Of a stretch of 64,000 nucleotides of DNA, positions 54,506 through 64,000 are shown one piece after another; position 1 is the stretch's first letter, and each line of letters starts with the position of its first letter. The notes beneath the pieces are model-generated. The model was not told where the DNA came from. It did no database searches and saw only the letters and a list, made by a program, of their open reading frames with translations. Both the position numbers and the translations under genes were made by a program. Source of the DNA: Leptodactylus fallax (taxonomy: Eukaryota > Chordata > Amphibia > Anura > Leptodactylidae). The stretch spans positions 62,001 through 126,000 of the forward strand of contig CAMRHE010000324.1 in assembly GCA_947044405.1 (NCBI GenBank), given 5' to 3'.

Positions 54506-55305
54506 CAGTGGCATAACTAGGAATGCCTGGGCCCCCAGGCGAACATTTGACATGGGCCCCCCACGGAACCGCTACTGCACACAGTACTATGCCCCATAGT
54601 GGCCCCTGCACCCAGTATTATGCCCCATAGTGGCCCCTGCACACAGTATTATGTCCCACAGTGCTCCTTCACATAGTATTATGCCCCATTGTGGACCACC
54701 CATGAACAATTATTATATTCTGGGGTCTTTTCAGACACAGGAAGGATAGAAACATAAAAAACAATGCTACTTACCTGTTCCTCGCTCCGGTCCATTCCCT
54801 GCTACTTCGGCCTTCTTCAATGTTGGACCAAGCCGTCGTCACATGATGCGGGCCGGTGTTGCGATGCAAAATGACGTTGTCTAACGTCTGGAACGTCACC
54901 AAACAGGCCCAAAGCTTGGAGAAGAGTAGGAGAGGTAAGTACATTGTTTTTTATGTTCCCTCACCTCCCCTGGGCCTCCTGTTTTTTATACTCCGGGGTC
55001 TAAAAAGACCCCAGAGTATAATGATAGCAGTGATTGTGGGGTTCGGCCCATGGCCTTACCTATCGATCCCCGCTATTGCTCACAGCTGCTTCCGCAGAAG
55101 GGGAAGCGCAGGCAGCTGTGAGCAGGACCCCGGGGATCAGTAAGTATATAGTGCCCGTTACCTGCTGGGGTTACTCCAGCAGGTAACGGCCTATTAAAAA
55201 AAAAAAAAAAAAAAAAAAGCATCGGGGGGCCCGCGGGGCTCCGTAATGTCCCGGGCCCTGTGGGTGGCAGCCGCTACCACTGCTACCCCGGTAGTTACGC
55301 CCCTG
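54506..55305. mobile_element. hAT-type non-autonomous element, copy 2 (800 bp)
   Basis: The flanks AATATCAT (54498-54505) and AATTTCAT (55306-55313) are an 8-bp duplication with one change. Ends CAGTGGCATAACTAGG and CGGTAGTTACGCCCCTG. The order of modules equals copy 1: minisatellite units (CAGTATTATGCCCCATAGTGG near 54594), first hairpin (decayed on one side near 54715-54735), CpG-bearing body, second hairpin near 54985-55024, GTTACCTGCTGG pair, poly(A), terminal CCCGGGCCCTGTGG. No transposase. Confidence 0.92.
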
Positions 55306-55313
55306 AATTTCAT

Positions 55314-56100
55314 CCACAGGATTTAGATGAGCAGATCCTCAAAACTACAAGAATTCCAAGGACAATTCTCTTAGAGTACAAACAGAAGGAAGACAACAGC
55401 AGGGTGCCCTTAGTGGTTACATACAACCCTCAAATTAACATCTTGAGGAAAATTGCTGCTCAAAGTTAACCAATATTTCCTAAGAAATTAAATGACGTAT
55501 CCCCAGATTTGCCTCTCCTGGTATATAAACAGCCCGCATCCTGAGGAAACACCTACCATTTTTCCCTTACTAAAGACAAAACAGTAAGCAGGCACTGCAT
55601 GCATAGTAGAAGTGTTGGGCTTGTTAGATTAAATCTAGGTCTGTAATCACTGTTCAGTATATATACTGTATATGGGAATACCCTGTTTATACTGTTATGT
55701 AGCAGACTCGGCAAGTTTTATTATTAACTGAGCATGGTGTACATATTTAATGTTATCATATAGAAAGGGAAATAACAAATGTCATCTTTTTGAATAATTC
55801 ATTTTTGTAAGGGAATGGTTTGGGATTATTTTGTATCCTATTTGGGGTGTTTTATATGAAAATGTTTTTACAATTTATATATAATAAAGAGTATATTTTT
55901 ACATTAAATTATATCTCCAGTGTTTTTTTCAGATGTATGGTGAAAGGAAGAGTTTTTTCTTTGTAATTTAAGGTAATCATATGTGGTTAATACAATCATT
56001 AGGAAATGCCTGAAGACGGAGCCTCTGTGCTTTGAAAGCTTGCAAATGTAATTTTGTAAATCTCTTGGAGTAGTCATATTCAGACAGCTGCAACTTTTTT
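55314..56100. other. AT-rich non-coding stretch
   Basis: No recognisable gene or repeat end. Frame 55260-55469 crosses the hAT-type boundary and is not a gene. Confidence 0.4.
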
Positions 56101-56629
56101 ATATTTCTGCATACAGGGCTGCATAAGGTTTCTTTTTTCTCCAGGACAGGTATACTTTCTTTTTTTACCATTTTGGGAAATGTTTGTCACTTTTAAATCA
56201 TTTCACAAAAAAAAAAATTGAAAGTTACAATGTTCCCCAAAGGTTATTCTGATCTAATGGAGGCCAAAATGTCTAAAATAAAATACAAAAATATGAAAAA
56301 AAAAAATAAAGTGGAAAAAAATACCACTACCGTGCACACCTCACAGGTTCTAGCCCACCTCCAACAACACAACAATAGTGTCACCTATATAAAAAAAAAT
56401 GGCTGTAACGTAGACGGAAAACCATTTAATTTATTTTAAAATAGCATTTTGTGCTATTTAAAAAAAAAAGATGAAAATGTTAAAAATAGATGAACTTTCC
56501 CTCCTTTTTTCTTTAACATTTTTTGGATATTAAAATTAAAGAATAAAAACAACATAAAAATAAAGCCCTGTTTATCACACCCAAAATTATTTGAATAACC
56601 CTTTTACATTGTGGACTTTTTTTTTTATT
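56101..56629. repeat. Fragment of the TTAA-type frog repeat and A/T-rich tail
   Basis: Text CTGCATACAGGGCTGCATAAGG and CATTTTGGGAAATGTTTGTC parallels 53030-53150. The rest is A-rich with no gene. Confidence 0.45.
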
Positions 56630-57820
56630 TTTAGTTTATTACAAAACTTAGGTATGAAATATACAAGGAAAATGTACAGATATTAGGTAATTACAATGAT
56701 TAACAGTGGAAAGGTACATCAACAATGCAACAATAAACTATGTTTTTTTTTTGTTTTTTTTTAGAAGAAAACAACTGCATATTTTAAGATCACAATAAAA
56801 GAGACCAATTAAGAGGGGAAATAAAAGTAAGGAAGTATAAGTATTTAAGACAGAATGAATGTGAAAAGGGGGGTGTTGGGGGATTAGCATTGTTAGTAGA
56901 AGGGGAGGGGGTTTTATGGATACTTTAGATTAACTGCAGGTGTCTGGGTCATAAAAGAAAGACATTTCCAAGAGGAGGAATATGCAGGTGTTCACCTATT
57001 AAGCCAAGGGTGCTATGTCTTGAGGTCACGAGGATGTGAATGACGAGTCAAGCTAATCAGTAATTCAAGGTGGGACAATTGGTCGACCTTATTAATCCAT
57101 TGTTGCATGGAGGGTGGTGATGTTTGAATCTAGTTAAGCAAGATCAAAGTTTTTGCTGCATCTAGTAAATTTGTCAGTAGAGATTGGGTTCTTAAATTAA
57201 TATTAGAGGTAGACTTAGCAAGTAGTTCAACTTCAGCTGTCAGAATACAATAGTTATGATGGGACAGTACCATCAAATATGCGACACATCTCCAACACAT
57301 GCTCAAATTGGACAGATTATGAGCATATTCAAGCAGGGTATTTATAACATATAGTCAAGTGGTTTTCCTATAGCCAAACACAGGTGGAGAAACCATGTGA
57401 GTTTGCTAAGATTTCTTTGACCTCCTAGTCAGATAAAGTGATCTCCAGTTCTGACTCCCAACTAGTGAGAAAGAAAGAAAGATTTAATAGTTTTGGGGTA
57501 GGAACTTTTTGAGCAATAACTCTATTTTCCTTTTTGGGTTGAACTTAGCCACCATAATTTTCTCAAAGTCTATGTATGGTCTGTCCAGGGAATATTTAGA
57601 AAGCAAGCTAGCGTCATAGTGATAGAGATACAGATGCCTAAGGCAACTGACTGGGTCAAAGTTTTGCTGTTGAACCACTATTTGTTTGTAAATAATTATT
57701 TCAGGGAAATGGGTAGTAATTGGAGATAGGTTAACTGATTTGTTCGGCGTCAGGTTCAACCTGAATATTCCAAATTGTTCAACAAAACTAAATACTTTCA
57801 GATTCATCTCAGACAAACTA
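56630..57820 (-). pseudogene. L1-type LINE 3' end (copy E)
   Basis: A T-run near 56628 marks the poly(A) side of a minus-strand insertion. Moving left-ward in its own sense from 57820, 57484-57816 is open (NLTPNKSVNLSPITTHFPEI, VSCLRHLYLYHYDASLLSKY) but in a frame I cannot align with confidence. From about 57460 the minus strand gives SLLVGSQNWRSLYLTR, then NLSNLSMCWRCVAYLM near 57290 (the CWRC motif of the L1 ORF2 C-terminus), then LLDAAKTLILLN and MQQWINKVDQLSHLE near 57100. Stops are frequent. The 3' UTR follows. Confidence 0.72.
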
Positions 57821-58115
57821 AAATGGCCTCCTTGACATGCATTGTACAGTGAAAATATAGAAGAGATGTGTGTGATGTTCTTGCATCACCTGACATCACC
57901 TGACAGCCTATCAGCCAATAACTAATGGTAGGTGGACACCTTATAGTGCTGATGTCACAGACAGCGTAAAATATGCCGAAGAAGAAGAGCTATTTTTAGT
58001 GATAGTCAAGCTAGGGAACAGATATGTTATTTATCACTGCATGATCCAAAGAAATTAATATAGCACAGTAGCAAAACTTACAATAGAACTAGAGAATCAG
58101 GGGTAGGAAAAGTAG
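57821..58115. repeat. Repeat family P, copy 3 (partial)
   Basis: GTAGGTGGACACCTTATAGTGC and CACTGCATGATCCAAAGAA match 7826-7950, and the order of blocks is the same. Only the central part of the family is present. Confidence 0.7.
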
Positions 58116-58121
58116 AATGAA

Positions 58122-58345
58122 GTTACATAGTTACATAGTAGATGAGGTTGGATGAAGACATCAGTCCATCAAGTCCAACCTATAACCCTACAGTCCCCTA
58201 CAGTGTTGATCCAGAGGAAGGCAAAAAACCCCATGAGGCTTTTGCCCATTGCCCCATTGCAGGGTGAAAAAAAATCCTTCCTGACTATCTGGCAATCAGT
58301 ATAAAACCCTGGATCAACGTGTCCTTACAATCTAGAACCCATAAC
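58122..58345. repeat. GTTACATAGTTACATAG interspersed repeat
   Basis: This sequence type (GTTACATAGTTACATAG, CATCAAGTCCAACCTATAAC, GTTGATCCAGAGGAAGGC, CCTGGATCAACGTG) is widespread in frogs and other lower vertebrates. Non-coding. It lies directly before the L1. Confidence 0.8.
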
Positions 58346-58656
58346 CCGTAATATTGTTCTGTTCGGGGGGGCGTGGCTAGCGCAAGTACGGAGCGGCAGC
58401 ATGTGAGCTGAGCTCCGACGAGGACTCCTATAATCCTGCCGATATCCTGCTTGTGTGCTGCGGCGGCCATCTTGCCCGCGTGGTGGGCCTGTGGTGACCG
58501 GCTGTGTAGCTTGCCTGGGCTCTGCGGTGGAGCGCTGGGTGACAGGGGACTGGGGCTGCCGGCCTGGGTGCCCTGGGCCTCTACTTTGGGGTACCTACCC
58601 ACAGAAACAAACTGGCCCTCTGATAACACCTCCTGGCAGCTGATGTGCCATATCTT

Positions 58657-59290
58657 GGTCCTCTGCTACTATCTACAGGTTGTATTGTGGACATTGCTAG
58701 ATATAGTCCCTCTGATAACACCTACTGGCCAGCATGGTAGATGCCACTATGGACTGACCCTCTGATAACACCTATTGGCTGCTTTGTCTGGCGAGTGAGT
58801 ACTGTATCCTGATCCTCTGTTACTATCTATTGGCCGCATCGTGGACACTGCTGGGGGCTGTCCCTCTGATAACACCTGTTGGCTGCATGGTGGATGCCGC
58901 TATAGCCTGACCCTCTGATAACACCTACTGGCTGCTTTGTCTGGCGAGTGAGTACTGTATCCTGACCCTCTGTGGCTGTCTATTGGCTACATCGTGGACG
59001 CTGCTGGGAGCTGCTCCTCTGATAACACCTACTGGCCGTGTGGTGGATGCTGTTGCAGACTGACTCTCGGATGGCACCTATTCGCTGTTTTGTCTGGCAA
59101 GTCAATACTGTATCCTGATCCTCTGTTACTATCTATTGGCCGCATTGTGGACACTGCTGGAGGCCGTCCCTCTGATAACACCTGTTGGCTGCATGGTGGA
59201 TGCCGCTATAGCCTGACCCTCTGATAACACCTATTGGCTGATTTATCTGGCTATTGAGTACTGCATCCTAATCCTCTGATACTACCTACT
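58657..59290 (+). promoter_or_regulatory. L1 5' UTR tandem monomers (~153 bp)
   Basis: Equivalent positions (start of G.TCCTCTG.TACTATCTA) fall at 58657, 58811, 58963, 59117 and 59270, spacings of 154, 152, 154 and 153 bp. Each monomer contains one to two copies of CCCTCTGATAACACCTATTG and a TGGTGGATGC-type segment, which are themselves shorter repeats of each other. Tandem 5' UTR monomers act as promoters in mouse L1. A promoter role here is inferred from position only. Confidence 0.85.
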
Positions 59291-59322
59291 GGATGCTTGG
59301 TGGTCACTGTTGTTGTCTTGCC

Positions 59323-60195
59323 ATGAGTCGCCAGTCTAAAGGATCGGCTTCTGAGCGTCTCCGGGGATTTGCCAGGGAGCAGCCGCAGCACAGCCCGCCG
59401 GCACTGGATCCACCGTCGGCGGCATCTCCTGCTGAGGACGCGGAGCCCACGTTGCGACAGGTCACGACTCAGTTGCTTGAGGCGATCCAGTCCAGCACCT
59501 CGTCCCTCACAGGTAAAATTGAGGAAGTCAAGATTGATGTGGGCCTTTTGCGTCAAGATTTTCAGACCTTACAGGGTCGAGTGAAGGAGGTGGAGGATCG
59601 CATCTCTCTCTTAGAGGATATTTCAGCTCCAGTACCGGCGAGGCTTACTGCACTGGAGAGATCGGCTGAGTTGTGGACGCAGAGAGCGGATGATCTTGAG
59701 AACAGACTCCGTCGCAACAACCTGCGCATTCTTGGCTTGCCGGAACGGTCAGAAGGGGCTAATCCGTGTGAGTTTATGGAGAGGTGGTTGAAAGAAACCC
59801 TACCGGAGGCCAAGTTTTCTCCTGCCTTTGCCGTGGAAAGGGCCCATCGAGTTCCTGCCAGACCGCCCCCTCAGGGTGCCCCTCCGAGGCCGCTGTTGGC
59901 CCGTCTTCTCAGCAGTGGGGATCGAGATGCAGCGCTGCGGGCAGCACGTCAACTTGGAGAGATTAAATTCAACAGTTCATCCATCTCCATTTTTCCTGAC
60001 TTTTCTGCGGCACTACAGAAGACCCGTGCCACTTTCGTCAATGTCAAGCGTCAACTGTGGGAAAGTTCCATTCATTACTTCATGGCTTATCCTGCACGGC
60101 TCCGTGTGATCCATGAGGAGAGGGTTATTTTCTTCACATCCCCGCTGGAGGCGGAAGACTGGCTGAACCTACTGCCTCGACCTCCCAGATGGTAA
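59323..60195 (+). CDS. L1 ORF1 protein, intact, 290 aa
   Basis: This is the RNA-binding chaperone of the L1 ribonucleoprotein, which assembles with element RNA in the cytoplasm. I chose the ATG at 59323 (MSRQSKGSAS); an in-frame upstream ATG at 59293 would add ten unlikely residues from the UTR repeat. The N-terminus is polar and proline-rich (1-45). A heptad-pattern coiled coil spans about 46-128 (LLEAIQSSTSSLTGKIEEVK, VKEVEDRISLLEDI). The hallmark DDLENRLRRNNLRILGLPE is at 123-141. The RRM runs to about 215 with VERAHRVPARPPPQGAPPRP, and the C-terminal domain covers 216-285 (ISIFPDFSAALQKTRATFVN, RLRVIHEERVIFFTSPLEAE). The frame is open throughout, and ORF2 follows 450 bp later. Confidence 0.93.
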   Translation: MSRQSKGSASERLRGFAREQPQHSPPALDPPSAASPAEDAEPTLRQVTTQLLEAIQSSTSSLTGKIEEVKIDVGLLRQDFQTLQGRVKEVEDRISLLEDISAPVPARLTALERSAELWTQRADDLENRLRRNNLRILGLPERSEGANPCEFMERWLKETLPEAKFSPAFAVERAHRVPARPPPQGAPPRPLLARLLSSGDRDAALRAARQLGEIKFNSSSISIFPDFSAALQKTRATFVNVKRQLWESSIHYFMAYPARLRVIHEERVIFFTSPLEAEDWLNLLPRPPRW

Positions 60196-60645
60196 CAGGG
60201 TATATGATGACTGGGGGGGGGGGCCCCTGTGGCCCAGCCCCCGCTAATGACTGTTATTATTGCTTGCGGTTGCCTATGGACTTTTCATATGATGGGTGTT
60301 TGGCTGCCCCATGGGCACCGGCCAAGAATTTTTCTGTTTAGGGTCCCTTTGGAGATTCACATTATAGTGATAGTTTATTGCTTGTGCTTTTTTAGTTTGA
60401 AGATAGTGCCCTATTACCATACCATCTTGGGTGCACTACTTCCCCCATTTACCAAGTGCCACGTATTGTGTAGGAGCAATCTTAGACTCCTCACTAATAG
60501 TTGGAATGCCCCTTATGGGTTTCCAGTTTTGGTTGAATTATTGCTGCAAGTCCTTTTTTCGGTTTAACGGTCCGGTGGGGAGGTTAATGGTGGGGGTCGG
60601 GGGGGAAACCCTCATTCTTAATGTATAATGTGATTGTATGGTGTT

Positions 60646-63600
60646 ATGGCGACCCTTAAAGTATGCTCTTGGAATATACGGGGTATGGGCGGTGTGAAGA
60701 AACGCTCTACTATTTTTTCCCACCTTAGACAATACAACCCTGATTTGGTGTGCTTGCAGGAGACACATCTAGCACCTGATACGACCAGATACTTACAAAA
60801 ACCCTGGGTCCAGTGGGTCCTGCACTCCACTCATACTTCTTTCTCTAGAGGGGTGTCCCTCCTGGTTCACCGCAGGCTCCGCTGGGAGCCGGGCCTCACT
60901 GTTAGGGACCCTGATGGGCGTTATGTGTTTGTGCAGGCCTGGATAGAGTCTAAACTTTATGTCATCCTAGGACTTTATTTGCCACCTGCATGTGACTTTT
61001 CAGTTTTACATGAAGCAGCCCACTTTGCGGCTAAATTTCCTGCCGCTACAGTGGTTTGCATGGGAGATCTTAATAAATTAATGGATGCTTCCCTAGATAG
61101 ATTAAATGTAGGTGCCCCTGCCCCTTCTGGTGCTCACCCTACTCCCCTGGCCCAGCTTGTACAGGAAGTGGGTTGGCATGATCTCTGGCGTCTTAAATAT
61201 CCACAGGCCCTGGTGTTCTCCTGTCATTCTGCCACTCATCACTCTCTGTCCCGTATTGATCATGCACTAGGCAATATTAAGGCATGTTCCCTTTTGCTTA
61301 ACATCTCATCTTATTTGCCCAGGGCAACGTCTGACCATTCTCCGTTGCTGCTGGAATTTGGGGATACTGACCTCTCTAGACCTTCTCATAACTGGCGTAT
61401 TCACCCCTTTTGGCTCAAGCTGATAGCAGTGCATGACCGTATTCCGGATCAGTTGCAAGCCTTCTTAGATATTAATTCCCCTACCACCACACCTACTATC
61501 TTATGGGAAACTATGAAAGCATATTTGAGGGGATGTCTCAAATCCTCTATTTCATACATTAAAAGAGAATCGTCTTCCCTTGAGAGAGACTTAGCTGAAA
61601 AATGTGCATTGTTGGAGGCCGCGTATATAGCTAATCCTACTGATGACTCCAGAACTGAGTGGCTTCAACTGGGTAGGCAATATCTACATGTTCTACATGA
61701 AAAGGCCCGCAGGTCTCAATTTTTCACTAAACAACGATTTTATGAGTTGGGTAATCAGTCTAGTAGCCTTTTAGCCCATCTTATCCATTATAACACAGCC
61801 TCTCCAGCAATTTTGAGAATTAATTCGATGGACGGGGATGCCCTATCTGATAGTGCGGCCATCCGTGACCGTTTTCATCAATATTTCTCGACCCTCTACC
61901 AATCTCAGTTACATGCACCTACTCAGGATATTGTCCAGTATTTGGCAGATGTTTCCTTTCCAACCCTGACAAATGAACAACGGGAGTTTCTGGACTCTCC
62001 CCTTAGACTGGAGGAATTATCTGATGCATTGGTGGACATGGCCAAAGGGAAATCACCGGGCCCGGATGGTATTCCGGTTGAGGTATATGTACAATATCAG
62101 GATAAACTGCTCCCTGTCTTATTGAAATGTTATCAAGATGCGTTTGTGGCCCGCACTCTGCCGGATTCCTTCTATGATGCTAATATTGTTCTCCTTCTTA
62201 AACCAGATAGGGATCCGTTGGACTGTGGGTCATATAGACCTATTTCTCTCCTTAACATCGATTATAAATTACTTACTAAAATTCTCGCTAAGAGGTTGAA
62301 TACTGTGGTTTTGGATTTAATTCACTCAGACCAAACGGGCTTCATGCCCGGCAAATCTACTTCTGATAACCTTAGACGGGTCCAGGTGGTTTCTCAGATA
62401 GGGGCTGCTCTTAAACAGGATTGGGCGGTGGCTTCCCTTGATGCCACTAAGGCATTTGATTCGGTGGAATGGCCATTTTTGCTTCAGGTTCTGAGGTGTT
62501 TCGGTTTTGGGGAATTGTTTATTGCTTGGATTATGCTCCTTTATCAGTCCCCTAGAGCCGCACTCTCCATTAATGGTGCGTTATCCCCGTATTTCGCTCT
62601 CTCTAGGGGAACTCGCCAGGGATGTCCGTTGTCTCCATTACTCTTTGCATTGGCGATAGAGCCTCTTGCTATTATCCTTAGGACAGACCCGGTTTACAAG
62701 GGAGTGATTATTGGCACTAAGGAGGAACGGACAGCCCTTTATGCAGACGACCTCCTATTATTTATGTCTGACCCTGCTCATACACTCCCTAGAGCTATGG
62801 CAATAATCGATAAATTTGGTATATACTCTGGTCTACGGATAAATTGGGCCAAATCATCATATATGCCCCTTTTTAGACCATCACTGGGAAATATGGGAGA
62901 ATATATTTGTGGCCTGAAGGTTGTAGATGCCTGTAAATACTTAGGGATCCATATTTCCAATGATCATAGACAATTCCTGAGTTTAAATATATATCCACTG
63001 CTTGGTCATTTTCGGGTTAAATTTAGGGTGTGGGGGGCTTTACCCCTGTCCATTGCAGGGCGGATTAATCTTATTAAAATGGTGGTCCTCCCCAAATGTT
63101 TGTATATTTTAGAACATGTGGCTGTGTCAGTACCACAGAAGTTCTTTAAGCAATTGTATTCCATACTTATTCCCTTTATATGGGGCAGTTCGAGGTCTAG
63201 ATTACGTTTCTCCACATTGCAGCGGCCTAAAGCTATGGGCGGGATGGCTCTTCCTGATATATTTTTATATTATCTTGCTGGTCAACTTCGATATCTTAGG
63301 TCCTGGTTGTTGGCTGATCCTCTGCCTGGCCCAGAGGGACATTTAGCATATCATCTACATATACCCAACTTATGGCCGGTTTTGGAACACCCACACCTGT
63401 ATAGTGGTAGCTTGCTCCCAATCCATACATTGGCAATACAGGTCTGGCAGCGAGCTAAGCGGGTGGCGGCTTATACTGGAGTCCCTACTGAAACTCCAAT
63501 ATGGGATAACCCAGGTTTGACCGAATTATATGCCCTTCCGGATGCACAGAGTTGGAAACAGTTTGGAGTCACGTCCCTGGCTGATATTTATGATCAGGGT

Positions 63601-64000
63601 GCATTCCGCTCTTTCGACTCTTTGAGTACCCAATTTGGTATCCCTCGAACCCAATTTTTCAGGTTTCTCCAAATTAGACACGCCATGTCTACACAGTTTC
63701 CTCCACCGGCTGTCAGCATTTCCACATATCCCCTTATAGGGGTGCTCAGGTCTTAAGGTCCCCAGGGCCTTATCTCAGCATTGTATGCCCATCTTATACA
63801 GGTCAGGATGTCTCGTCTGGAAGCTCCGGCTCTAACGAAATGGCGCACTCTTATCCCTGCTCTCACAGATGAGACATTTTCTGACCTTTTGGAGTCGGCA
63901 CAGTTTGTTTCCCCAGCCGCTAATAATAAGCTTATACAAGTAAACATTTTGAATGAAAGTTACTTGACCCCTGCACGTCTGCATAAAATGGGACGGCTAC
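60646..64000 (+). pseudogene. L1 ORF2 (endonuclease-reverse transcriptase), one in-frame stop, 3' end outside window
   Basis: This is the target-nicking endonuclease plus reverse transcriptase. I chose the ATG at 60646 (MATLKVCSWNIRG) over 60634. The endonuclease spans about 1-235, with N10 (SWNIRG), E39 (LQETHL), D141/N143 (MGDLNK) and S229-D230-H231 (TSDHSPLLLE) all kept. RT: GKSPGPDGIPVEVY, YRPISLLNIDYKLLTKILAK, DQTGFMPGKSTSDN, motif A SLDATKAFDSVEW (D599), SRGTRQGCPLSPLLFALAIE, and YADD at 699-702. Thumb/C-terminal text follows. TAA at 63754-63756 is codon 1037. The same frame then continues open to the last base (GLISALYAHLIQVRMSRLEA, then YLTPARLHKMGRL), so this is a nonsense change and not a frameshift. 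The expected CWRC motif would lie beyond the window. Translation would lose the C-terminus. Confidence 0.93.

Larger units (their letters stand above)
58366..64000 (+). mobile_element. Near-complete L1/Tx1-type LINE (copy G), runs off window
   Basis: It begins GGGGGGCGTGGCTAGCG, followed by a ~950-bp 5' UTR with tandem monomers, ORF1 (59323-60195), a 450-bp spacer with a G-run near 60211, and ORF2 from 60646 past the window end. ORF1 is intact, and ORF2 is intact except for one in-frame stop. It is the only L1 in the window with both ORFs and a 5' UTR. The others (copies A-E and the 24-kb ORF1 piece) are old fragments of different L1 lineages. Confidence 0.92.

Noticed and set aside
57484..57816. 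110-codon minus-strand frame as a host gene
   Set aside because: It is adjacent to and co-linear with the L1 3' end carrying a CWRC motif, so an L1 remnant is more likely, though the alignment in this part is weak.
58285..58765. Open frames of 104-114 codons on both strands before the L1 ORF1
   Set aside because: GC-rich L1 5' UTR text; the first real coding frame is ORF1 at 59323.
1..64000. A novel host gene cluster or defence system
   Set aside because: No run of conserved non-transposon coding frames, operon-like spacing or multi-exon pattern was seen. The coding signals are all transposon proteins.

Overview
This window looks like intergenic or intronic DNA from a frog or other amphibian nuclear genome. 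It is AT-rich and I found no host protein-coding exon, rRNA gene or functional tRNA gene. Nearly everything recognisable is transposon-derived. The mix (several Tc1-like families, L1/Tx1-type LINEs, a DIRS-type retrotransposon, a Penelope-like element, L2 3' ends, TTAA-flanked and hAT-type non-autonomous elements, and the repeat starting GTTACATAGTTACATAG) is what I would expect of anurans. The host assignment is an inference from repeat content, not from a host gene.

Layout. 1-2.1 kb: a Tc1 transposase remnant and a complete but dead Tc1 element. 2.1-9 kb: a palindromic repeat family with ~75-bp subrepeats, a TTAA-flanked insertion and a ~90-bp minisatellite. 9-13.7 kb: a decayed minus-strand L1 ORF2 carrying two Tc1 fragments and another repeat. 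13.7-16.1 kb: unclassified repeat and a TA-flanked palindromic element. 16.4-18.1 kb: a Tc1 element with an intact 340-aa transposase and near-identical long inverted repeats. 19.3-22.9 kb: a minus-strand DIRS remnant (gag-like, RT, RNase H, tyrosine recombinase). 23-24 kb: the longest stretch without repeat signatures. 24-34 kb: L1 ORF1 remnant, a recurrent unclassified repeat, and a Tc1 element interrupted by nested MITEs. 34.4-39.2 kb: two L1 ORF2 remnants. 39.3-41.4 kb: a deletion-derivative Tc1 and a 388-bp tandem duplication. 44-48.5 kb: minisatellite, L2 3' end, L1 RT remnant, a hAT-type element with a perfect 8-bp target duplication, and a T2/Kolobok-like MITE. 51-56.5 kb: MITEs, a Penelope GIY-YIG fragment and a second hAT-type copy. 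56.6-57.8 kb: an L1 3' end. 58.4 kb to the window end: a near-complete plus-strand L1 with a tandemly repeated 5' UTR, an intact ORF1 and an ORF2 open except for one in-frame stop.

Only two units look recent enough to encode functional protein: the Tc1 element at 16432-18080 (transposase plus its own binding ends) and the L1 at 58366 onward (ORF1p RNA chaperone plus ORF2p endonuclease/reverse transcriptase). The other copies are fossils or non-autonomous elements that depend on proteins encoded elsewhere. I did not find a new biological system. The most unusual structures are the repeated hairpin/minisatellite hAT-type elements, the L1 5' UTR monomers, and the recurrent unclassified repeats at 2-8 kb, 13.7-15 kb and 26-34 kb.
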